Shown here: one piece after another, positions 1 through 7,769 of the stretch
Position numbering within the stretch: position 1 is the stretch's first letter
How the letters are laid out: the number at the start of each line of letters is the position of its first letter
Assembly (NCBI GenBank): GCA_016717105.1
Contig: JADKGF010000044.1
Location: 1 to 25,960, forward strand
Direction: 5' to 3'
DNA: 25,960 nt
Origin: Saprospiraceae bacterium
GTDB lineage: Bacteria; Bacteroidota; Bacteroidia; Chitinophagales; Saprospiraceae
Made by a program: the position numbers and the translations under genes
The notes under the pieces: generated by a model
Databases searched by the model: none
What the model was told of the DNA's origin: nothing
Seen by the model: only the letters and a program-made list of their open reading frames with translations

Positions 1-74
1 TTATAACTCAAAAATGAAAAATTACATTACTCCTTTTTCTATCAGGATAAGAACTAATTTCAAGTAAAAATCAC

Positions 75-1257
75 TTTAAATAAATATTGTTTTCAGTATT
101 GGTAAAAATTTTCTTGGTCTGTTAGATGATGGTAAAGTTTATTAGCACCTTCTGAAATTCTTTTCTAATATTGGATCATTTTTAAATTATTAATCTCGTT
201 ACCCATTGCTGAAATCTCCAGCCTTTACACAAATACCATTTATTCTATTCTTAATAACTACTACATGAATGCCAACATCAAAGGAAGTTAATATTGGCTT
301 AGATAAACCAAGAGTCTCCAGTAAGACAAACTCAGTTGTAGTTGCCCAAATGGTAGTATTTATACACCTTTGGAAGATGCAATAAGCTCTACAGCTCCAT
401 TGTCTATTATTCTGGTAAAACTTCCAATTTTCCTCTTTAGATACTTAATGTTTTCAGGATAAGTTGCCAAGAAGTGATCCAGCTTCACTCTGATTATAAA
501 AAATTGTTTTTATTGTTATCCCATCTGTCAACATAATCTAAAATAGAAGAAATTAAATGCATTCCTTTTTCATGTCGATGTTGACCAATGATTACAAAAT
601 AAGGTTTTGATTCCTGAATCAAATGTTTCACTCTAGTTTGATAAAAAATAATGGTATTTTTTACTAAGTTCTCTTTAATTAAACCAATTTTTAGATAAAA
701 ATCTAATTGTTCAAAAGTAGAACCTAGAAAAACAAAATCAACTTTTTTAAGACGTTTTAAAAACATCTTTTGAATAATTTGATAATTGATCAAAGTTAAC
801 AAGGGCCTAGATTGCTTTTCTGCACAATTATTTTTTAAACACTTACATATTGGATTTTTCAAGACACAAAGTACCTTGAATTAGTTCCAAGAGCTGCATG
901 TAATCTTACACAATAAAAATCTTGAACTAATAATAAAAATGCTGTTTAATTTCAAATTTGATGCATAAATCTATAAGTAAACAACAGGTGTATTTACGAT
1001 TCATCCGATAAAAAACATATAATTAGGTTTAAAATCATCTATCACTATTTTAAATGACTCTTCATATTTAGACTAACATAATTTGCTAATCCATTGTAAA
1101 GGAATACGTTGAATTTCTATAATTTGCTATTTCTAAGTTTGTTTGTCGTGGGTAAAAACAGCAATTTCATATCCCAAAACAGTTAATTGTCTTGCAGCTT
1201 CACGAGCAGCTATAGCTCTGAGTGTCACTATAAAATATATCAGGATGAATAAGGATT
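75..1257 (-). pseudogene. Broken glycosyltransferase (GT4/GT1-like)
   Basis: Pieces of one glycosyltransferase can be read on the minus strand in shifting frames. The N-terminal part near 1150-1257 reads HPDIFYSDTQSY, then AREAARQLTVLGYEIAVFTH, which is typical of the donor-distal Rossmann half. An open stretch at 494-862 carries CKCLKNNC and then FVIIGQHRHEKGMHLI, the start of the sugar-nucleotide-binding half. The C-terminal part near 120-360 reads EFVLLETLGLSKPILTSFDV and then NRINGICVKAGDF, the usual donor-site region. At least six frame changes and several stops separate these blocks, so no intact protein is possible as written. It begins directly after the stop of the RfbF-like remnant, as in an operon. 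The sugar specificity cannot be told. The high indel density could be real decay or poor sequence quality at this end. Confidence 0.72.
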
Positions 1258-2028
1258 CTATTTTCCCACTTTCCAATATGCACTTTTTGTTTCAATTAAA
1301 TTTTCAAGCTCCTGTTTGTCTTAACATATCCATAGCCTTCCAAAAACCATTATGTTGATATGCAAATAATTGACCATCTCGAGCTAGTCCTTCCAACGGC
1401 TGCCTTTCAAATATTGTACTATCGTCTTTTAAATAATCAAATATAACGGTTGACAAACAAAAAAACCTCCATTAATCAAGTATTGTCACCTTTCGGTTTT
1501 CCTTAAAATTTTGTTACATTATATGGATTATTAACTATAACTGCACCAAATCTACCCTCGAGTTTGAACTGTAGTCATTATTATAGCTTTTCCATGAAAT
1601 TATGGAAACTTACTAAATCATTAATATTAATATCAGCTAAACCATCTCCGTATGTTAGTGAAAAATGATTCTTACCTATATAACTTTGAGCTCTTTTAAC
1701 CTACCACCTGTCATTATCCCGATTCTCCCGTTTCCAATAATAGTTATTTTCAAAGGCTCAGGAATACATTATGGTATTCAATTGAATTATCTTTTAAATT
1801 AATGGACATATCTGCTGAATGGCGATAATAATTGGAAAAATATTCTTTAATCATGTAGCTTTTATAACCGCACAGATTATAAAATCATTAAATCCATAAT
1901 GAGAATAAATTTTCATTATATGCCATAAATTAGTTTTCCCGCCTATCTCTACCACAGGTTTTGGTCTCAACGTTGTCTCTTCCAGAAAGACGAGAGCCTA
2001 ATCCACCAGCAAGTATCACTACTTTCAT
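1258..2028 (-). pseudogene. rfbF: Broken glucose-1-phosphate cytidylyltransferase (RfbF type)
   Basis: The start reads MKVVILAGGLGSRLS, the nucleotide-binding signature of sugar nucleotidyltransferases. In changing frames it continues with RPKPVVEIGGK, LWHIMKIYSHYGFNDFIIC, MIKEYFSNYYRHSADMSINL, MTGGRLK, LTYGDGLADININDLVSFHN, GRFGAVIVNN, and GGFF-like then VIFDYLKDDSTIFERQPLEG. This order and spacing match RfbF, which makes CDP-glucose from CTP and glucose-1-phosphate, the first step to CDP-linked 3,6-dideoxyhexoses. I count about eight single-base indels. For example, an extra G follows LS near 1978, and a base is missing near 1878. Nearly all damage is indels rather than substitutions. Length (about 257 codons) equals the family norm, so the gene was whole before it was broken. 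Confidence 0.82.
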
Positions 2029-2077
2029 TTAGTATGATTTGATTTTTGATTATTAAAATTTTAGCTATTTACAAACT

Positions 2078-2202
2078 TTATAAAATAATACTGAATAATG
2101 AAGCTCTTCTTTATATCATGGACACCATTTTCTTTTTAACAAAAGGTGTGATAAATATGCTCCATCTTGTCCTGTTACACCTGTTATTAAGGACCGTTTC
2201 AT
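2078..2202 (-). pseudogene. gmd: N-terminal remnant of GDP-mannose 4,6-dehydratase-like SDR
   Basis: From the ATG at 2202 the frame reads MKRSLITGVTGQDGAYLSHL and stops after 28 codons. In neighbouring frames it goes on as NGVHDIK and then RRASLFS. Together these match the N-terminus of Gmd (GxTGQDGxYLxxLLLxxGxxVHxIKRRxS), the NADP-binding start of the GDP-mannose 4,6-dehydratase family. Only about 40 codons remain of the roughly 350 expected. Just 50 bases downstream on the same strand the RfbF-like remnant begins, so the rest of gmd was deleted and not merely frameshifted. Confidence 0.72.
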
Positions 2203-2268
2203 GTATATTTATATTAAATTAATTTTGTTTATTTGTATTTTGGTAAATAACTACTTTTTAGTAATATC

Positions 2269-2452
2269 TATTCCTTTATAACAACGCGTTGTTTCTTTGT
2301 AACATCGGATGTTTCTTTGTAACATCAGGATGTTTCTTTTTAACGTCGCGTTATTTCTTTATAACGGGATATTTCTTTATAACGTCAGGATGTTTCTTTG
2401 TAACGTCAGGATGTTTCTTTGTAACGTCAGGATGTTTCTTTGTAACATTATG
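2269..2452. repeat. Tandem array of about nine 19-21 bp units
   Basis: Nine head-to-tail units are seen, with consensus TGTTTCTTTGTAACGTCAGGA. The last full units (from 2391 and 2412) are identical, while earlier ones vary (AACATCGGA, AACGTCGCG, AACGGGA). Most units are 21 bp, with a 20-bp and a 19-bp unit in the middle. The invariant part is TTTCTTT followed by AAC. There are no unique spacers, so it is not CRISPR. It sits between the broken cluster and the leader of the 120-codon gene. Its TTTGTAACA core recurs as both arms of the palindrome at 2533-2555, which suggests a protein-binding array. Confidence 0.85.
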
Positions 2453-2532
2453 TAGTTTCACTGGTAAAGAACAACAAAAGAAATAATTTACATCACTTAT
2501 TAACTTTATTTGGCTTACTACCAAGGTTGAAA

Positions 2533-2555
2533 TTTTGTAACAAATTGTTACAAAA
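2533..2555. promoter_or_regulatory. Perfect 10-bp-arm palindrome, candidate operator
   Basis: TTTTGTAACA, AAT, then TGTTACAAAA form a perfect inverted repeat with a 3-bp spacer. The arm contains the TTTGTAACA core of the tandem array 80 bp upstream. It is too AT-rich and lacks a T-run suited to a terminator. A dimeric DNA-binding protein site is the simplest reading; the binding protein is unknown. Confidence 0.45.
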
Positions 2556-2660
2556 ATAGAAAAATTTACTTATACTTTTACAGCGAGATTTAAAATCGCA
2601 AAATCAATTAATGAAAATTTCATGTAGAAATGGAACCTTAATTTTGTGACTTTAATAAAA

Positions 2661-2822
2661 TATGTTTGGTTAAAACCTCCTACCAAATATATAGGATAAG
2701 AAAAGGAGGTATTAGTATAATTCAATTTTTTTTATGTTAATTAGAAATTTGATCTCGGAAGTATGCTGGACCGAGTATAAAGAAAAAGGCATGATTTCTT
2801 TAATTTTTAAATTCTTATTTTA
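2661..2822 (+). promoter_or_regulatory. Putative promoter and structured leader of the 120-codon gene
   Basis: TATGTTTG at 2661-2668 fits the Bacteroidota -7 element TAnnTTTG. An upstream TTTG at 2643-2646 is closer than the usual 19-21 bp. The leader that would follow holds two inverted repeats: ACCTCCT (2675-2681) with AGGAGGT (2704-2710), and CTCGG (2754-2758) with CCGAG (2771-2775). No known riboswitch class is recognised. Promoter and leader are sequence-based guesses. Confidence 0.3.
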
Positions 2823-3185
2823 ATGGCAGTTACCAGAACATCGAAGGCTTTAGCTAGCTCACTTCGCCGATGGGAAAGACTTTCTTCCATCAACCCTCAG
2901 CCGGATTTCGGCGCCGGATTTTCTATTGCAGATTTCAAAGCCAAGATCGATGCATTGGCCTCGTTAGAAGCCAGCTACAACAGAACTCGATCTGAAGTTG
3001 ATGCACAATTGTCCACACTCAAAAAAGCAGAAATGGAGCTTTTGGATCATCGTGAACGTATGTTGACTGCTATTGCATTTCTCTACGGCAAGGATTCGGA
3101 AGAATATGTTGCAGCAGGTGGAGTTCGCAAAAGTGAGCGGAAGAGACCCCGACTAAGAACAGTCTCTCCTGCTCAAACTGAATGA
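2823..3185 (+). CDS. Hypothetical protein, 120 aa, helical, basic tail
   Basis: I do not recognise this family firmly. The protein is soluble, with no signal peptide or membrane segment. Residues 38-85 are rich in Leu, Ala, Lys and Glu and probably form helices or a short coiled coil (SLEASYNRTRSEVDAQLSTL, then MELLDHRERM). The last 20 residues are strongly basic (VRKSERKRPRLR), suggesting nucleic-acid contact. A stretch FLYGKDSEEYVAAGGVRKSE looks conserved in style. Codon use is clearly more G+C-rich than the AT-rich surroundings. It stands alone on the plus strand, with its own leader upstream and a terminator 38 bp downstream, so it is a single-gene unit. That, and its lack of frameshifts beside a broken cluster, support a real gene. 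Confidence 0.75.
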   Translation: MAVTRTSKALASSLRRWERLSSINPQPDFGAGFSIADFKAKIDALASLEASYNRTRSEVDAQLSTLKKAEMELLDHRERMLTAIAFLYGKDSEEYVAAGGVRKSERKRPRLRTVSPAQTE

Positions 3186-3222
3186 AAATTGATCAAATAA
3201 ATTAATTTTCATTACCAGATGG

Positions 3223-3266
3223 TCCTCCACTGTTGAGCAAAAGCTACAATGGTGGAGGATTTTTTT
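3223..3266 (+). terminator. Rho-independent terminator after the 120-codon gene
   Basis: TCCTCCAC (3223-3230) and GTGGAGGA (3252-3259) form an 8-bp stem, extended past a mismatch by TTG/CAA. A run of seven T follows (3260-3266). The placement fits the end of the plus-strand gene. No T-run follows in the minus direction, so it does not serve the opposing operon. Confidence 0.8.
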
Positions 3267-3348
3267 AATTTGGTAATTTTGGAAACTGTAAATCTGACTA
3301 ACTATTTTTTGATTGCTAAACCTTCTCAATGATAAAACACTTTGATCA

Positions 3349-4634
3349 TCACAACTTCCAATAAAAATCAAACTCCTTTCCATCCTTGACACCCTTTATA
3401 TCAAATAATAGCAGTTCGCCATTTGATAAATCCATTAAAGCATCTTTGGATAGGTTTTTGTAGGCTTGATGACCCACAGCTAATACAATACCATCATATT
3501 TTCCTACGGGTTCATCAATAAGAGAAATGCCGTATTCATGCGCTACTTCATTGGCGGAAGCCCATGGATCGACTACGTGTACATTGAGCGAGTAAGACAT
3601 CAATTCCTTGATCATATCTACCACCTTTGAATTCCTGATATCAGCCACATCTTCTTTGAAAGTGATACCCATTACTAGGACTTTGGAAGAACCTGGATTT
3701 TTACCTTTTTCTATCAAAGTCTGGACGACTCTCTTCGCGATGAAGTGGGGATATAATCATTAACCCTACGGCCAGCTGCTATCACTTGTGGATCTAGGCC
3801 CAATTGTTTTGCCTTATGCATCAGATAAAATGGATCTACGCTGATACAGTGACCACCTACAAGGCCAGGCTGATACTTATGAAAATTCCATTTGGTGCCT
3901 GCCGCTTCTATCACTTCGTTGGTGTCTATTCCCATTTTATCAAAAATGATAGATAATTCATTCATCAAAGAAATATTGATATCCCGCTGGGTATTTTCTA
4001 TCACTTTTGCTGCTTCTGCCACCTTGACGGATGACGCCTGGAAAGTGCCCGCTTCTATGATGGTATTATACACGGCCGAAATAGTTTCTAAAGTCTCTTG
4101 ATCGCAACCTGATACGATTTTTAATATCTTAGTGAGTGTGCGCACCTTATCACCAGGGACTATTCTTTCTGGGCTATAGCCAAATTTAAAATCTTTGCTA
4201 CCTTTCAAGCCACTTTCACGCTCCATGACTGGCACGCAATCTTCTTCTGTACAGCCAGGATAAACGGTGCTTTCATAGACGACGATATCACCTTTTTTCA
4301 GCGCTTTACCCACACTAGCGGATGCACCCAATAAGGGCTTTAAATTAGGGACTTTGTGCTCGTCTATATCTGTAGGTACACCTATTATATGAAAATGTGC
4401 TTTCTTTAGATCGGCAGCATCGGACGTAAATTCAATATCGCAGCCATCAAAAGCGGAACTATCCAATTCTTTAGATGGGTCTATGTGCTGCTTCATCAAG
4501 GCAACTCTGTCCTTATTTATATCAAAGCCGATAACTTTAAAATGCTTAGCAAATTCTAAAGCCAATGGCAAACCTACATACCCTAGTCCTGTTACGGAAA
4601 TTAGTTTTGTCTTATTTTTTAATTCTGTGAGCAT
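3349..4634 (-). pseudogene. wbpA: UDP-GlcNAc 6-dehydrogenase (WbpA/WecC type), one frameshift
   Basis: This is an NAD-dependent nucleotide-sugar dehydrogenase that oxidises C6 of UDP-GlcNAc (WbpA) or UDP-ManNAc (WecC). The N-terminal NAD-binding motif GLGYVGLP lies near residue 15. The motif VGGHCISVDPFYL holds the catalytic cysteine, and the C-terminal UDP-binding part (GITFKEDVADIRNSKVVDMI) is present in another frame. One lost base near 3743-3750 (in or next to a CCCC/CACTTC stretch) breaks the frame after NDYIP. The downstream frame resumes with the expected AKRVVQTLIEKG. Rejoined, the length is about 428 residues, normal for the family. I chose the ATG at 4634 because an upstream ATG at 4706 adds a non-conserved 24-residue leader. 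Last gene of the operon; substrate UDP-GlcNAc is inferred from wbpB, wbpD and wbpE nearby. Confidence 0.85.
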
Positions 4635-4726
4635 CTCAATTTTACTGGATATATTCCTTTTTGGTAGGTTAAGCATGTATTCAACATTAAACCATCCACC
4701 TGACACCTTAAACTTTCAAACTTTGC

Positions 4727-4758
4727 ATGGCTTCGCCGTTGATAAGTCGCACGTACTT
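4727..4758 (-). repeat. 32-bp dispersed element with GGCGAAGCC mini-hairpin, copy 1
   Basis: This matches the element at 15449-15480 in 29 of 32 positions and in the same orientation. On the minus strand it reads GTGCGACTTATC, then A, then ACGGCGAAGCCAT in two parts. GGCGAAGCC can fold as a very tight hairpin; GCGAAGC is a known, exceptionally stable DNA mini-hairpin. It lies about 92 bp upstream of the wbpA start. Confidence 0.6.
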
Positions 4759-4977
4759 GATCTCTTCATCCAAAAAAAATTGGCGTTTTCTTTAGACACA
4801 AATTGAGTAGCAAAGTTACTCGATTTTGAAGTGGATTCTGAATTTTTAACTTCAAAATGCAAATGTATCTTTTTGATTTGATAATTTTTCATAGAGGATT
4901 GATGAATTATGGATTCGATGAATAAGTGTTTCAAGCTTATTCTTAAAACCAGAAGTAATCCTAAATTTCTTTGAGTC

Positions 4978-5149
4978 TAAGTTTAAATCTCTTATTATTT
5001 TTTTTGCAAGAATTTCATTTATTTCATTGTGTCTTGACTGGCTGGGATGTCCCTTTGTTTGGGTTGTGATAAATATCATGTTTCGATCCATTTCTCAAAA
5101 GAATACACCCATTATTATTTAAAATTTTGAGTAGTTCCTTTCGCTTCAT
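4978..5149 (-). pseudogene. hicA: HicA-like mRNA interferase toxin, frameshifted
   Basis: The ATG at 5149 overlaps the antitoxin stop (ATGA). The frame reads MKRKELLKILNNNGCILLRN, then GSKHDIYHNP with the catalytic histidine of HicA, and ends after 41 codons at 5024. The expected C-terminal part, RHNEINEILAKKIIRDLNL, continues in another frame, so a 1- or 2-base indel lies near 5034-5040. HicA is a small double-stranded-RNA-binding-fold RNase of about 60 residues that cleaves mRNA. Losing the C-terminal helix should inactivate it. Past 4978 the shifted frame runs on without similarity. A sequencing error is possible, as three other single-base breaks occur nearby. Confidence 0.75.
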
Positions 5150-5343
5150 GCTATCACCAATTCTTCCACTTTTCTTATTCCAACTATTTTTTCTTGAGTA
5201 AACAAATTATAAAGATCAATGAGGTGCTCCTTTAAATCTTGTAAATCTGTGCCTTGAGTCCAATGGTCAGGATATTCGTTTAAGTAGCCTAGATATGTAT
5301 TATCTGACTCTAACCAATAAGTAAAACTGACTTTGTTTTGCAT
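5146..5343 (-). CDS. hicB: HicB-like antitoxin, 65 aa
   Basis: This is a short HicB-type antitoxin, made of the partial RNase-H-like fold without an added DNA-binding domain. The sequence FTYWLESDNTYLGYLNEYPD, followed by WTQG and LKEHLIDLYNLF, matches the HicB_like pattern, in which an antiparallel sheet and helix block the HicA active site. Its stop codon overlaps the start codon of the toxin by four bases (ATGA), so the pair is translationally coupled with the antitoxin first. The module sits between rfbA and wbpA inside the polysaccharide operon and has its own 150-bp upstream gap. Because the toxin is broken here, the antitoxin may be an orphan. Confidence 0.82.
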   Translation of the reverse strand: MQNKVSFTYWLESDNTYLGYLNEYPDHWTQGTDLQDLKEHLIDLYNLFTQEKIVGIRKVEELVIA

Positions 5344-5411
5344 TTTATTACTTTGTTTCTACTATTTTAAACATTTAAAAATAATAACAGGTTCATGAAT
5401 GCACCAATTAC

Positions 5412-5448
5412 AAGTGTCAAAAAATAAAATCTGACAAAAGACACACTT
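5412..5448. promoter_or_regulatory. Inverted repeat upstream of hicB, candidate operator
   Basis: AAGTGT (5412-5417) and ACACTT (5443-5448) face each other, with nested GTGTC (5414-5418) and GACAC (5440-5444). The gap from rfbA to hicB (5344-5493) also holds TAGATTTG on the minus strand at 5459-5466, matching TAnnTTTG. Toxin-antitoxin modules usually autoregulate at such sites; binding here is only inferred. Confidence 0.3.
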
Positions 5449-5493
5449 ATTTACGGTTCAAATCTACAGTTCCGCAAATAATCAGTTAAACAC

Positions 5494-6355
5494 CTATTTC
5501 ATGATCTTCATCAAATACTCGCCATATCCACTCTTGATCAGTGGGCTTGCAAGTTTTGATAATTGTTCCTTGTCTATAAAGCCCATGCGCCAAGCTATCT
5601 CCTCTATACAACCTATCTTGTAGCCTTGACGCTTTTCAATCACGCGCACAAATTCTGAAGCATCGTGCAAGGAATCAAATGTTCCCGTATCGAGCCAAGC
5701 GGTACCTCTATCCATAATTCCTACGGACAATTGACCTTTCTCAAGATAATGCTGGTTTACAGTCGTGATTTCGTACTCGCCACGCGCTGATGGCTGGATA
5801 TTCTTGGCTATTTCACATACTTGTGTATCATAATAATAGAGCCCTGGTACTGCATAATCTGACTTTGGATGTACGGGTTTTCTTCTATCGAGAGTGCTTT
5901 TTGATTTTTGTCAAATTCAACCACACCATATCGCTCTGGGTCATTCACTGGATAAGCAAAAACCTAGCACCTGTGGTAATAGTGGCGCTTTGTTGGAGTA
6001 ACTTGGATAGTCCGGACCCATAAAATATATTGTCTCCCAAGACCAAGCATGACGTATCATTGCCTATAAAATCTGACCCTATGACGAATGCCTGCGCCAG
6101 TCCATTGGGTACTGCCTGCACCGCATATTCAAATCTACATCCTAGCTCACTTCCATCCCCTAAAAGTCTCACAAATCCTGCTTGATCTTCCGGTGTAGTG
6201 ATGATCAATATCTCTCGTATCCCCGATAACATGAGGATCGATAATGGATAATAAATCATTGGCTTATCGTAGATGGGCATCAGTTGTTTGCTGATAGCCT
6301 TCGTGATCGGATAAAGTCTAGTGCCGGACCCGCCAGCGAGGATGATACCTTTCAT
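5494..6355 (-). pseudogene. rfbA: Glucose-1-phosphate thymidylyltransferase, two frameshifts
   Basis: RfbA/RmlA makes dTDP-glucose from dTTP and glucose-1-phosphate. The N-terminal part has GIILAGGSGTRLYPITKAIS and KQLMPIYDKPMIYYPLS, the nucleotide-binding and activation loop. A break near 5963 (GGG reduced to GG) follows ITTGAR. The middle resumes in another frame with FAYPVNDPERYGVVEFDKNQ and SIEEK. A second one-base loss near 5877-5881 precedes VHPKSDYAVPGLYYYD and GEYEITTVNQHYL. The C-terminus has TAWLDTGTFDSLHDASEFV and ends near YLMKIMK. Rejoined it is about 287 residues, the normal size, with all motifs intact. Both breaks are single bases in homopolymers, so a sequencing error is as likely as inactivation. 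It works with rfbB at 10627-11673. Confidence 0.88.
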
Positions 6356-6400
6356 TGTTTAATTTATTAATGGATGATTTGCAAATTACCACTTTTTTTT

Positions 6401-6611
6401 ACCACTAAGGGGCACTAAGGTCTAAGAGCCTCAAGAATCTTAACCACTAAGGACACTGAGTTTTCAATAGGCTAAGAACTAAGGAATTTTTTACCACTAA
6501 GGGACACTAAGGATTCACTAAGATCACTTAAGAATCTTAACATCTAAGGGACACTAAGGGGTTTACTTTAACTTAGTTTTCTTAGTGATTTCTATGTGTA
6601 CTTAGTGGTTT
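6401..6611. repeat. CACTAAG-family inverted-repeat element A1
   Basis: The element opens with ACCACTAAGGGGCACTAAGG and closes with TTTCTTAGTG, TTTCTATGTGTA and CTTAGTGGTT. The terminal ACCACTAAG and CTTAGTGGT are reverse complements. Inner CACTAAG copies, spaced 9-12 bp apart, pair with inner CTTAGTG copies. It occupies the gap between wbpB and rfbA, ending 45 bp before the rfbA start. No open reading frame lies in it. Confidence 0.85.
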
Positions 6612-6633
6612 TATTATCATTTATTTTATTTTT

Positions 6634-6745
6634 ACCACTAAAGGGCACTAAGTTCAATAAGGAGCACTCAAGTATCTTACTAATAAGGGGCACTAAGGGA
6701 GTTTGTCTTTGTTTTCTTAGTGATTTCTATGTGTACTTAGTGGTT
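6634..6745. repeat. CACTAAG-family inverted-repeat element A2
   Basis: This is a shorter member (112 bp) directly next to A1, opening with ACCACTAAAGGGCACTAAG and ending with the same right arm (TTTCTATGTGTA then CTTAGTGGT). It ends 22 bp after the wbpB stop. A1 and A2 lie in the same orientation. Confidence 0.85.
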
Positions 6746-6767
6746 TATTTTTCTTATTGGTCATTTA

Positions 6768-7730
6768 TCACTTAAATGGATGATTTGTCATTGGAATTTT
6801 ACAAAATGGATGATAATCGCCTACTAAGCCAATGGGCGTGCTGGTCCTGATATTATGAACTATTTCTATGGCAGCGCGCGCCTCACCGATGCGGAAGCCG
6901 CCACCATTTAATATATCTCGATAACTAAGCGTGTGCAAGTCGGTAAATCCATCAGAAAACTCTAGTTCCTCGCCTTCGATATTTATAGACCTATAGGTGC
7001 GTTTACCCTTTGCTCTTACGTCTTCTGGGAGTGTCTCCGCATTGATACTCAAAAACCATCGGACTTTTGCTTTTTCAAATTCAAAATATCCTGCAGCGCG
7101 ATCGTGTGTGTGTATATGCACGATATTCTCTTTTACAGGACCAAAGACCCACTGGAGCATATCATAAAAATGAACACCAATATTAGTGGCTATTCCACCA
7201 GATTTTTCTGTGTTTCCTTTCCAAGATGTATAATGCCAAGTACCTCGTGAAGTAATATAAGTAAGATCAAATTCAAAAATCTTATCTTTTGGAGCTGCGT
7301 TCACTTTCTCTTTTAAGGCTATGATGCTAGGATGTAGCCTCAATTGCAAAATATTATATACGTGATTTCCTGTCTCCTTTTCCAATTCCTCGAGTGCGTC
7401 TATATTCCAAGGATTGAGGACAATGGGCTTCTCACATATCACATCAGCACCATATCTGAGCCCAAAGCGTATATGTGCATCATGGAGATAATTAGGGCTA
7501 CATATACTGACGTAATCCACTTTTTTACCCGCTCTTTTTAGCTTCTCAAGATGCCTATCGAAGCGCTCAAATTCCGTAAAAAAAGCAGCATTGGGGAAGT
7601 AACTATCTATAATGCCCACGCAGTCATTAGTATCCATCGCGGCCACTAGGTCGTTCTGTGTATCCCGAATGGCTTGCATATGTCTCGGGGCGATGTATCC
7701 TGCTGCGCCTATTAAAGTAAAATGTTTCAT
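6768..7730 (-). CDS. wbpB: UDP-GlcNAcA 3-dehydrogenase (WbpB/WlbA-like, Gfo/Idh/MocA)
   Basis: In the Wbp pathway this NAD(P)-dependent oxidoreductase oxidises C3 of UDP-N-acetylglucosaminuronate, to give the 3-keto sugar that WbpE aminates. The N-terminus has the Rossmann start FTLIGAAGYIAPRHMQAI. DYVSICSPNYLHDAHIRFGL and the signature EKPIVLNPWN (catalytic lysine in EKP) follow near residues 95-150. A C-terminal alpha/beta domain contains GGIATNIGVHFYDMLQWVFG with the conserved aspartate/histidine region. At 320 residues it matches WbpB/WlbA (about 315). CACTAAG elements lie in both flanking gaps. The name rests on the presence of wbpA, wbpD and wbpE homologues in the same operon, so it is firmer than family membership alone would allow. 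Confidence 0.88.
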   Translation of the reverse strand: MKHFTLIGAAGYIAPRHMQAIRDTQNDLVAAMDTNDCVGIIDSYFPNAAFFTEFERFDRHLEKLKRAGKKVDYVSICSPNYLHDAHIRFGLRYGADVICEKPIVLNPWNIDALEELEKETGNHVYNILQLRLHPSIIALKEKVNAAPKDKIFEFDLTYITSRGTWHYTSWKGNTEKSGGIATNIGVHFYDMLQWVFGPVKENIVHIHTHDRAAGYFEFEKAKVRWFLSINAETLPEDVRAKGKRTYRSINIEGEELEFSDGFTDLHTLSYRDILNGGGFRIGEARAAIEIVHNIRTSTPIGLVGDYHPFCKIPMTNHPFK

Positions 7731-7769
7731 TATAAGGGATATTGAATTTTATTGATGCTAATTTTAATT

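Noticed and set aside
1143..1358. Plus-strand open frame of 71 codons
   Set aside because: It is antisense to the glycosyltransferase and RfbF remnants, whose minus-strand translations are clearly protein-like.
2269..2452. CRISPR array
   Set aside because: The units abut with no unique spacers, and no cas gene lies nearby.
2289..2486. Open frame of 65 codons with repeated CFFVTSG units
   Set aside because: It is a translation of the tandem DNA array; three 21-bp-type units give seven-residue repeats automatically, and two units are 20 and 19 bp. Composition is not that of a credible protein and no ribosome site is seen.
3153..3392. Minus-strand open frame of 79 codons
   Set aside because: It overlaps the 120-codon gene's end, its terminator and the end of wbpA, and has no protein-like pattern.
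4716..4934. Minus-strand open frame of 72 codons between hicA and wbpA
   Set aside because: It spans the dispersed repeat and low-complexity sequence; no motif, and the repeat reads differently in the other copy (VRLINGEAM and VRLIDGEAI with immediate stops), so this is not a conserved protein.
6401..6745. Simple intrinsic terminators in the CACTAAG blocks
   Set aside because: The inverted arms are long and imperfect, A/T-rich, and lack a clean stem followed by a T-run; the family pattern at four sites is better explained as repeat elements.
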